Positions 38,131 through 45,361 of a DNA stretch of 45,361 nucleotides are shown in pieces. Where the stretch lies: positions 1 through 45,361 of the forward strand of contig CAMCQV010000004.1 in NCBI GenBank assembly GCA_945877085.1, given 5' to 3'. Below the pieces are notes generated by a model. That model did no database searches. It was not told where the DNA came from and saw only the letters and a list, made by a program, of their open reading frames with translations. A program made the position numbers and the translations under genes. The DNA is from Chitinophaga pinensis (lineage in GTDB: Bacteria > Bacteroidota > Bacteroidia > Chitinophagales > Chitinophagaceae). Numbering within the stretch: position 1 is the stretch's first letter; each line of letters begins with the position of its first letter.

Positions 38131-39492
38131 TTAGTGCTTATGGCTATTCAATAAATCTGCAAATTTCTCTGCTGCGATTGGTTCTTCTTTGGCAGTCACT
38201 TCTGCCTCTAAAGCATTGAATAATTTATCTGTACTAATTCTGTGGTAACTATCTTCTACAAATTTTCTGTCTTGCATCATACGAGCAGCATAGTCCTCTA
38301 ACCATTGGTCATTATCTCCCAATGCACCCAATTGGCCACCCATATAACTCATCAATTGTTGCTTTGCAAAATTCTTTAAATCTTCTGCTACAACTTCTAC
38401 TTTATGATCCGAAATCAATTGTGTGCTAATCACAGTCCACTTTAATTGATCTTGGAAAACTGGGTATTCTTTTTCTGCTTCTTCTTCTGTTCTTTGTTTG
38501 TCTCCACCTTTTTGCAACCAACGCTTTAAAAATGCAACAGGGAAATCCATTTTAGTTTGTTCAATTAAGCCATGATAAATTTGATCATGCACTTGATTTT
38601 TTGCTTGTTGTGCATAGTACCCTTCGATATCTTGCTTCACTGCAGCTTTAAATTCAGCTTCGTTGGTGATGGCTTGATTAGGGTAAGTTACCGTAAACAA
38701 AGTTTCATCTAAAGGTGCTTTTTCAACTAGACCAACTTTAGTGATCAATAGTTTAAAATATTTCTCAGCATCTTCTTTTGTTAATGCTAAATCATTTAAA
38801 ATGATATCTAATTCTTTATCGTCAAAAGCCTTCTTTAATTGAATTACAACAGTATCCTCGTTCTTCTTACCTATGAATTGCTTTCTTTGCTTTTCACTAA
38901 AATATTTGATCAATAAAGAGTTGTCTTTTTTAATACCACCTTCAATTTCATTGCCGTCTTTATCTGATTCAATAAAAGTGACGTTCAACACATTGTCTTC
39001 ACTTGTTGAAGTTTCAGGTTCAGTCATGTTGCCATTTCTGATTTGTAGACGCTCCACTTCGCTTTGAATCATTTCGTCCGTTACTTGAATTTTATAGCGT
39101 TTAACTTTAATGTCTTTTGCTTTAATTTCAAACTTTGGCTTTAATCCAATTTCAAAAGAGAAATCATAATCTGTTGGATTGTTATGATCCATAGTAGCAA
39201 ATGCAGTCGCCAAAGGAAGGGGCTGTGCGAAAATATCAATCTGCTCTTTAGAAATATATTGGTTCATCTCTTGTTCTACCGATTTTAAAATCACATCGGT
39301 GAAAACAGCTTGACCATACATTTTTTTAATCATTCCAGCAGGCACCATGCCTTTTCTAAATCCTGGAATATTGGCTGTTTTAGCTTGCTTTTTTAGGGTT
39401 GTCTCGTAATTAGACAAATAATCTTCTTTTGAAATTGTCACCGTTAATTGATCGTTTAAAGGCGCAATGTTGGTTCTTTTTATGGTTGCCAT
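38131..39492 (-). CDS. tig: Trigger factor
   Basis: YETTLKKQAKTANIPGFRKGMVPAGMIKKMYG N-terminal ribosome-binding region; position upstream of clpP-clpX. Confidence 0.93.
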   Translation of the reverse strand: MATIKRTNIAPLNDQLTVTISKEDYLSNYETTLKKQAKTANIPGFRKGMVPAGMIKKMYGQAVFTDVILKSVEQEMNQYISKEQIDIFAQPLPLATAFATMDHNNPTDYDFSFEIGLKPKFEIKAKDIKVKRYKIQVTDEMIQSEVERLQIRNGNMTEPETSTSEDNVLNVTFIESDKDGNEIEGGIKKDNSLLIKYFSEKQRKQFIGKKNEDTVVIQLKKAFDDKELDIILNDLALTKEDAEKYFKLLITKVGLVEKAPLDETLFTVTYPNQAITNEAEFKAAVKQDIEGYYAQQAKNQVHDQIYHGLIEQTKMDFPVAFLKRWLQKGGDKQRTEEEAEKEYPVFQDQLKWTVISTQLISDHKVEVVAEDLKNFAKQQLMSYMGGQLGALGDNDQWLEDYAARMMQDRKFVEDSYHRISTDKLFNALEAEVTAKEEPIAAEKFADLLNSHKH

Positions 39493-39575
39493 AGGTCTTG
39501 CTTTTACTACTTAAATGAAATGTTTAAGGGGGGCGAAGGTACAATTTTTGACTTTAAATAAGGCATTATGACAAG

Positions 39576-39602
39576 AAAAAGGCCCCAAATTGGGGCCTTT
39601 TT
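39576..39602 (-). terminator. Terminator of tRNA-Leu (symmetric, potentially bidirectional)
   Basis: aaaaaGGCCCCaaattGGGGCCttttt immediately 3' of the tRNA. Confidence 0.85.
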
Positions 39603-39605
39603 CTG

Positions 39606-39687
39606 TGCGGATGGAGGGGGTCGAACCCACACGCCTCGCGGCGCTAGATCCTAAGTCTAGTGCGTCTGCCAATTTCGCCACATCCGC
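39606..39687 (-). tRNA. tRNA-Leu (anticodon UAG)
   Basis: Minus strand GCGGATG...GGCGAAATTGGCAGACGC ACTAGACTTAGGATCTAG...GGTTCGACCCCCTC CATCCGC A: 7 bp acceptor stem, CTTAGGA anticodon loop, long variable arm, A73. Confidence 0.95.
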
Positions 39688-39697
39688 TTAGGGGTTG

Positions 39698-39705
39698 CAA
39701 ACTTA
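39698..39705 (-). promoter_or_regulatory. Putative -7 box (TAnnTTTG) for tRNA-Leu
   Basis: TAAGTTTG on the minus strand, 10 nt upstream of the tRNA 5' end. Confidence 0.55.
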
Positions 39706-39716
39706 ATTGATATTTT

Positions 39717-40193
39717 TTAAAGTTGGTCTAAGAACCCGACAATTTCCTCTAAATACGTTTGATCAATTGCATCAAAATGCGCTAATTCGGCACTGTCCAC
39801 ATCTAAAACGCCCACTATTTGACCATTTTGAAAAACAGGTACCACAATTTCTGATCTCGATGCACTACTACAAGCAATATGTCCTGGAAATTTTTCAACG
39901 TCTTCTACAATTAAAGTGATGCCTTTTTCCCAAGATGTTCCGCATACACCACGTCCTTTCTTAATTCTTGTACAAGCTACAGGGCCTTGAAAAGGGGCTA
40001 GTACCAATTCATCTTCAATCACCCAATAAAAGCCCACCCACAACCAATTGAACTGCTCTTTTAATGCAGCTGTAATATTGCCTAGGTTGGCTACTAAATT
40101 ATCCTCTCCAGTCATTAAGCCTTTGATTTGAGGAATCAATGATTCGTACTGTGTTTTTTTATCTCCAACTTGGATGATTAAATCTTCTGCCAT
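39717..40193 (-). CDS. GAF-domain protein, free methionine-(R)-sulfoxide reductase-like
   Basis: WLWVGFYWV, GRGVCGTSWEKG, HIACSSASRSEIVVPVFQNGQIVGVLDVDS. Confidence 0.9.
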   Translation of the reverse strand: MAEDLIIQVGDKKTQYESLIPQIKGLMTGEDNLVANLGNITAALKEQFNWLWVGFYWVIEDELVLAPFQGPVACTRIKKGRGVCGTSWEKGITLIVEDVEKFPGHIACSSASRSEIVVPVFQNGQIVGVLDVDSAELAHFDAIDQTYLEEIVGFLDQL

Positions 40194-41683
40194 TAGTTTG
40201 ATTTTCTAAATATGGATTGCAAATCTTTTTTTTCTATTCGAACAACAAATACAATAAATGCGAAAAGCAAGATAGATGCAAATAAATAATTAAAAGGTTG
40301 ATTGGTTGAAACAAGGTGCAACAAAAGGTTGATGCCATAAACCAATAATGCAATAACGAAGTAGGCAATTAGTTTTTTAGTTGCGTAAGGAACTGGATAC
40401 ACTTGTTGTCCCCAAAAATAACTGACCACCATCATGGAACCATAACAAAAGAAGGTCGCCCAAGCACTTGCCATATAACCAAAATGAGGAATCGCTAAAT
40501 AATTAATAAGGATGGTGATTAGCGCGCCTAACAAAGTGATCCAAGCGCCTGCCATAGTTTTATTACTCAGCTTGTACCAAATACTTAAATTATAATAGAC
40601 CCCTAAAAACATATTTGCAATCAATAAAATCGGTACTACTTTAAGGCCCACATACATCGCTGGATTTTGAATAAACAATTTCCAAATATCAATATACAAC
40701 ATCACTGTCAAGAACATCACACATAAACTAATCACAAAAAACTTCATCACTTTCGCATATGTTTTTTGAGCTTGATCGGTCTCGGCTTGTTTGAAGAAAA
40801 AAGGTTCGGCGCCCATGCGGAATGCCTGAATAGAAATAGTAATTAATATCGCTAATTTATAACAAGCACTATACACACCCACCATGGCTTTATTGGCATC
40901 TACACTCTCTCCAGGTCCCCACCATCCCAACATAATACGGTCCAATGTCTCGTTGATCATCCCTCCAAATCCTACTAAAACAAGCGGTAGTGCATACACC
41001 ATCATACTCCTCCATAACTTAAAGTTGAATTTAAAACGGATGGCTCTGATTTCCTTTTGTAATAACAGCAATACAAAAACATTCTGCACAATACCTGCAA
41101 TTAAAATATAACCAACTTCCCAATTTGGCTGATAGAGCTTTTGTAAAAAACTTTCTGGATGGGTTTGTACATAATTTGGTAAAAGACTGATGAAGCTATA
41201 GGTAGCAAGTATATTTATTAAGATGCCACCAACTTTGATCAATGCAAATTTTTTGGGACGCTCTTGCATTCTTAATCTCGAAAAAGGAATCGTGGTCAAA
41301 GCGTCTAAAGCGACAATCCAAGCAAGTAAACTAATGTATTCTGGGTGGAGGGTAATTTGAAGTAATTCAGCCAATGGGATCTGCCAAGTAAACAAACCAA
41401 TCATCACAAGTAGGGTCACAAATAGCATCGAAAAGCTACTCGTGTTATAAATCTCGGCCTCATTTTCTTTGGTCCCAAACTTAAAATAAGCAGTCTCCAT
41501 GCCATGTGTTACAATGACATTCAAAAAAGGAATAAAAGCATAGACAATCGAATTCTCCCCATAAGCAATATCAGAAAGCTTGTAGGTTAAATAAGGGGTA
41601 AGCAAATAGCTAATAAACCTAGCGGCTATTGAACTAAGTCCGTACCATGCGGTTTGTCCGACTAATTTTTTTATACTACTCAA
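40193..41683 (-). CDS. Polysaccharide biosynthesis flippase (MOP superfamily)
   Basis: Multi-TM protein of about 500 aa; GLSSIAARFISYLLTPYLTYKLSDIAYGENSIVYAFIPFL N-terminus; ETLDRIMLGWW. Confidence 0.85.
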   Translation of the reverse strand: MSSIKKLVGQTAWYGLSSIAARFISYLLTPYLTYKLSDIAYGENSIVYAFIPFLNVIVTHGMETAYFKFGTKENEAEIYNTSSFSMLFVTLLVMIGLFTWQIPLAELLQITLHPEYISLLAWIVALDALTTIPFSRLRMQERPKKFALIKVGGILINILATYSFISLLPNYVQTHPESFLQKLYQPNWEVGYILIAGIVQNVFVLLLLQKEIRAIRFKFNFKLWRSMMVYALPLVLVGFGGMINETLDRIMLGWWGPGESVDANKAMVGVYSACYKLAILITISIQAFRMGAEPFFFKQAETDQAQKTYAKVMKFFVISLCVMFLTVMLYIDIWKLFIQNPAMYVGLKVVPILLIANMFLGVYYNLSIWYKLSNKTMAGAWITLLGALITILINYLAIPHFGYMASAWATFFCYGSMMVVSYFWGQQVYPVPYATKKLIAYFVIALLVYGINLLLHLVSTNQPFNYLFASILLFAFIVFVVRIEKKDLQSIFRKSN

Positions 41684-41714
41684 GGTGTTGAAATTACAGC
41701 TAAATTAGTGAAAA

Positions 41715-41722
41715 TAGTTTTG
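41715..41722 (+). promoter_or_regulatory. Putative -7 box (TAnnTTTG) for dtd
   Basis: TAGTTTTG upstream of the ATG at 41752. Confidence 0.35.
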
Positions 41723-41751
41723 TTTATCTTCACGCAGTAAAGTGCATTCAT

Positions 41752-42204
41752 ATGAAAGTGGTAATTCAAAGAGTATCAGAGGCCAGTGTCAAAGTAGATG
41801 GTGCAATTGTGGGGGCCATTCAGGCTGGCTTATTGGTCTTATTGGGCATTCACAATGAGGATACATTAGAAGATATTCAATGGATTTCCAACAAGCTGGT
41901 GCAGTTACGTATTTTTGAAGATGCAAATGGGGTTATGAACCAAAGTGTACAAGAAATAGGTGGATCTATCTTGCTTATAAGTCAATTCACCCTGTACGCC
42001 GCTACCAAAAAGGGCAATCGACCTTCTTATATTGCCGCCGCAAAACCCGAATTAGCAATCCCAATTTATGAGCAAATGATTGTTCAATTAACAAAGGATC
42101 TGGGGAAGCCAATTGCCACTGGGCAATTTGGAGCAGACATGAAAGTGGCACTCTTAAACGATGGTCCAGTGACCATTATTATTGATTCAAAAAATAAGGA
42201 ATAA
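41752..42204 (+). CDS. dtd: D-aminoacyl-tRNA deacylase
   Basis: MKVVIQRVSEASVKVDG; GGSILLISQFTLYA; KKGNRPSYIAAA; TGQFGADMKVALLNDGPVTIIIDS. Confidence 0.97.
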   Translation: MKVVIQRVSEASVKVDGAIVGAIQAGLLVLLGIHNEDTLEDIQWISNKLVQLRIFEDANGVMNQSVQEIGGSILLISQFTLYAATKKGNRPSYIAAAKPELAIPIYEQMIVQLTKDLGKPIATGQFGADMKVALLNDGPVTIIIDSKNKE

Positions 42205-42205
42205 T

Positions 42206-42547
42206 ATGTCTAATCAAATCACAATTCAAGCAGCACAAGACCAGGTGGATCAGTGGATCAAGACCATTGGGGTGAACTATTTTAGTGAGTTAACCAATTT
42301 GGGTGTCTTGATGGAAGAAGTGGGAGAACTGTCTAGATTGATGGTGCGCAAATACGGGGATCAGTCCTTTAAAAATAAAGAAGCCAGTGCAGACATGGGG
42401 GATGAGATGGCCGATGTACTTTTTGTTTTGATTTGCTTGGCCAATCAAACAGGGGTTAATTTGACTGCAGCATTGGAGAAAAATATCCAAAAGAAAACCA
42501 TTCGAGACAAAGAAAGACATCAAAACAATGAAAAATTACAACCATAA
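42206..42547 (+). CDS. MazG-like nucleotide pyrophosphohydrolase
   Basis: LGVLMEEVGELSRLM and ADMGDEMADVLFVLICLANQTGVNL. Start MSNQIT chosen, 1 nt after the dtd stop. Confidence 0.9.
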   Translation: MSNQITIQAAQDQVDQWIKTIGVNYFSELTNLGVLMEEVGELSRLMVRKYGDQSFKNKEASADMGDEMADVLFVLICLANQTGVNLTAALEKNIQKKTIRDKERHQNNEKLQP

Positions 42548-42560
42548 TCTTTTCTCGACC

Positions 42561-42568
42561 TATATTTG
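42561..42568 (+). promoter_or_regulatory. Putative -7 box (TAnnTTTG) for glyS
   Basis: TATATTTG, 6 nt before the ATG at 42575. Confidence 0.5.
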
Positions 42569-42574
42569 CAATCT

Positions 42575-44050
42575 ATGAGTAAGACAGTTACAGACAATAC
42601 ATTACAAGCGATCATTTCGCATGCCAAAGAATACGGATTTGTGTTTCCTAGTAGTGAAATCTATGATGGATTGAGCGCGGTATATGATTACGGTCCTTAC
42701 GGCGCGCAATTAAAAAAGAATATTCGCGACTACTGGTGGAAGAGCATGACGCAGATGAATGACAATATTGTGGGTATTGATGCTGCTATTTTCATGCATC
42801 CAACTACTTGGAAAGCAAGTGGACACGTGGATAGTTTTAGTGATCCATTGATTGACAATAAAGACAGTAAAAAAAGATACCGAGTAGACCATTTAATAGA
42901 AGCACATGCCGATAAGTTAAATGAAGAAGCAGCAAAGGCAGCCGATGGTGGTGCTGCATTGCGTGATCGTGCTATGAAATTATTAGCGGATATGGATACC
43001 TTACTTGCAAATGATGATTTTGCTGGTTTAGGTGCATTGATTCAAGATCACAAAATACAGTGTAGTGTGAGTGGCACAAGCAATTGGACAGAGATTCGTC
43101 AATTTAATTTGATGTTCTCTACAGAATTAGGTTCAGTTGCAGAAGATGCCAATACCATTTATTTAAGACCAGAGACTGCGCAAGGTATATTTGTTAATTT
43201 CTTGAATGTGCAAAAAACTGCAAGGATGAAAATTCCTTTTGGTATTGCACAAACAGGGAAGGCCTTTAGAAACGAGATTGTGGCGCGTCAATTTATATTT
43301 AGAATGCGTGAGTTCGAGCAAATGGAAATGCAATTTTTTGTAAAACCAGGCACTCAAAAGGAATGGTATGAGCATTGGAAAAATGAGCGCATGAATTGGC
43401 ATCTAAGTTTGGGTATTGCAGCGGATAAATACCGTTTTCATGACCACGTTAAATTAGCCCATTATGCAGACGCTGCTTTAGACATTGAGTATGAATTCCC
43501 ATTTGGTTTTAAAGAGGTAGAAGGTATACATTCAAGAACAGATTATGATTTAACACGTCATCAAGAATTTAGCAAAAAGAAATTACAATATTTTGATACA
43601 GAAATCAATCAGCATTATGTGCCTTATGTGATTGAAACTTCTATAGGTTTAGACAGAATGTTCTTATTGATTTTGTCTAATGCTTATGAGGAAGAACAAA
43701 TTCAAAAGGAAGATGGTACAACTGATGCAAGAGTTGTCTTGCATTTGCCAGCTAAATTAGCGCCTATCAAATTAGCAGTATTGCCTTTGACAAAAAAAGA
43801 TGGATTACCGGAATTGGCTAAAGCTTTAATGGATGAATGTAAGCCTTCTTTCCATTGCTTTTTTGAAGAAAAAGATGCGATTGGAAAACGTTACAGAAGA
43901 CAGGATGCAATTGGTACGCCATTTTGCGTAACGATAGATCATCAAACGAAGGAAGACAATACAGTCACTGTTCGTTTTAGAGATAGTATGCAACAAGAAA
44001 GAATTCCAATGAGTGAAGTCAAAGCTTTAGTATTAAAGCATATTGCTTAA
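42575..44050 (+). CDS. glyS: Glycine--tRNA ligase (homodimeric type)
   Basis: GFVFPSSEIYDGLSAVYDYGPYGAQLKKNI; TEIRQFNLMFST; YLRPETAQGIFVNF; FRNEIVARQFIFRMREFEQMEMQFF; EGIHSRTDYDL. Confidence 0.96.
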   Translation: MSKTVTDNTLQAIISHAKEYGFVFPSSEIYDGLSAVYDYGPYGAQLKKNIRDYWWKSMTQMNDNIVGIDAAIFMHPTTWKASGHVDSFSDPLIDNKDSKKRYRVDHLIEAHADKLNEEAAKAADGGAALRDRAMKLLADMDTLLANDDFAGLGALIQDHKIQCSVSGTSNWTEIRQFNLMFSTELGSVAEDANTIYLRPETAQGIFVNFLNVQKTARMKIPFGIAQTGKAFRNEIVARQFIFRMREFEQMEMQFFVKPGTQKEWYEHWKNERMNWHLSLGIAADKYRFHDHVKLAHYADAALDIEYEFPFGFKEVEGIHSRTDYDLTRHQEFSKKKLQYFDTEINQHYVPYVIETSIGLDRMFLLILSNAYEEEQIQKEDGTTDARVVLHLPAKLAPIKLAVLPLTKKDGLPELAKALMDECKPSFHCFFEEKDAIGKRYRRQDAIGTPFCVTIDHQTKEDNTVTVRFRDSMQQERIPMSEVKALVLKHIA

Positions 44051-44065
44051 GACTTATCACTTTTT

Positions 44066-44797
44066 TTATCCGTAAAGTTCAAAATGAATCTGCGTTTTTG
44101 GGATGCCTAATTCGGTTAAGGTAGCTCTTGCTTCGTCTACCATATTTTTCCAGCCACAGATATAAAAATGGGCATCTTTACTAGCGCCAGCTTCTAAAAT
44201 TTTTTTATAAGTAGCATGCACATAACCCAAGTTAGCACCTTCGCGTATTTCAGTTTCTCTAGAAAAACTTGGATGGTAATAAAAATTGTCCTCAGCTCCC
44301 TCTAAAGCTTTTAGCTCTTCCCCATACAAACTGTCTGTATATTTTCTGCAACCAAATAACAAGTGCATTTGCTGATGGGGTATCTTTTTTTGATGGATAT
44401 CCAAAAGCATAGATCTAAATGGTGCAACACCAGTGCCTGTACAAATAAAATACAAGTCTGTTGTTATTGATTTTGGTAATACAAAAACACCCTGAGGTCC
44501 TCTCATTAAAAGCGTAGTGCCAACACCCACTTCATTGAATAAATAAGTGGTACCTAATCCACCTTCTAAATGCACAATCACTAATTCAAATGCACTGTTA
44601 TTACTAGGGGCAGATGCAATGGAATAACTCCTCCATCGCTTATTTTTTTGCTCATGGATTGGCAAATCAAATGTCACAAACTGGCCTGGTATAAAGTCAA
44701 AAACATGGCCACTTGTTAAGGCAAGAAAGAAACGTTTTGTGGTGGGCGTTTCTTGTATAATCTCAGTCACTACTGCATCCTGCCATGGCTGTAACAT
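44066..44797 (-). CDS. Ferredoxin/flavodoxin-NADP+ reductase-like FAD-binding oxidoreductase
   Basis: FIPGQFVTFDLP, RWRSYSIAS (FAD), FICTGTGVAPFRSML (NAD), LLFGCRKYTDSLYGEEL, FYICGWKNMVDEA. Confidence 0.88.
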   Translation of the reverse strand: MLQPWQDAVVTEIIQETPTTKRFFLALTSGHVFDFIPGQFVTFDLPIHEQKNKRWRSYSIASAPSNNSAFELVIVHLEGGLGTTYLFNEVGVGTTLLMRGPQGVFVLPKSITTDLYFICTGTGVAPFRSMLLDIHQKKIPHQQMHLLFGCRKYTDSLYGEELKALEGAEDNFYYHPSFSRETEIREGANLGYVHATYKKILEAGASKDAHFYICGWKNMVDEARATLTELGIPKTQIHFELYG

Positions 44798-44803
44798 ATT
44801 GAA

Positions 44804-45361
44804 TTAATTATTAGTGACGAATACGCTTTGAACGTAGACTTTATTATTAGCAAATACTTTAATATAATAAATACCAGTTGACAATGTAGGCACTTGCACA
44901 GGTTGCGCTGTATTCTGATTATTTAATTTGTCTTTTTGAAAAACTATTTGACCACTACTATTTAAAATGTTTAATCCAATGGCGTTGGTTTTAACATTGT
45001 TAAATTGTATATAAAATTGATTCCCTTTAATGATATTTTCGACATAATCTGTTGAAACAATTTTTAATCCAATCTCTTTAGTTGGCGCTTGGGGGATATC
45101 AGTGATTAGAACTAATTTATTGTCTGAATAATTGGTACATGTTCCAGTAGTGGCGCTGACTTTGTACATGGCATTTTTAGTCACTTTTATGCCACTTTTT
45201 GTTGCGCCTGCAATGGATTCGTCATTCATGAACCATTGATAAGAATCAGCTGCAGTGGTATACAAACTATCATTTCCAATTTGTGAAATGATAGGTTTAG
45301 AAGTGTATATCACAGGGATTTTAGTTAAGGCTTTTTCATATTTAGGTGTACTAATTTGCAT
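44804..45361 (-). CDS. C-terminal part of a T9SS-sorted secreted protein (probably truncated by the window edge)
   Basis: GIDSL/Ig-like spacer region followed by a type A T9SS-like C-terminal domain (LNILNSSGQIVFQKDKLN...VQVPTLSTGIYYIKVFANNKVYVQSVFVTN). ORF runs to the last base of the window. Confidence 0.75.
   Translation of the reverse strand: MQISTPKYEKALTKIPVIYTSKPIISQIGNDSLYTTAADSYQWFMNDESIAGATKSGIKVTKNAMYKVSATTGTCTNYSDNKLVLITDIPQAPTKEIGLKIVSTDYVENIIKGNQFYIQFNNVKTNAIGLNILNSSGQIVFQKDKLNNQNTAQPVQVPTLSTGIYYIKVFANNKVYVQSVFVTNN

Noticed and set aside
1-45361. CRISPR arrays, transposases, integrases, prophage genes, toxin-antitoxin or defence islands
   Set aside because: Looked for across the window; no repeat-spacer array, recombinase/transposase motif or defence-gene cluster was seen. 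The content is core-genome-like.

Overview
This is an AT-rich, gene-dense chromosomal segment that looks like Bacteroidota (probably Chitinophagaceae-like). Support for that assignment: an lpxD - lpxC/fabZ fusion - lpxA cluster, DUF3098, a T9SS-type C-terminal domain, and TAnnTTTG -7 promoter boxes. Nearly all of the window is housekeeping. It contains atpA, pdxA, rsmA, greA, ruvC, uppP, ftsX, leuS, ruvB, recQ, a copper-type P-ATPase, tsaE, ald, the lipid A genes, clpX with two tandem clpP genes, tig, tRNA-Leu(UAG), dtd and glyS, plus several transporters and conserved hypothetical genes. I found no CRISPR array, transposon, prophage, rRNA or obvious defence island, and no clear new multi-gene system. 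The observations most worth following up are: (1) a terminator-like hairpin with a T-tract in the greA leader; (2) a 48-aa ORF downstream of clpX that is missing from the supplied ORF track; (3) minus-strand terminators in unusual places, one inside the 3' end of a convergent gene and one just before uppP; (4) promoter boxes lying 4-6 nt before ATG, suggesting leaderless mRNAs; (5) an uncharacterised run of ABC transporter, LolA-like and TPR-like genes. All product calls come from reading motifs by eye; no database search was run.
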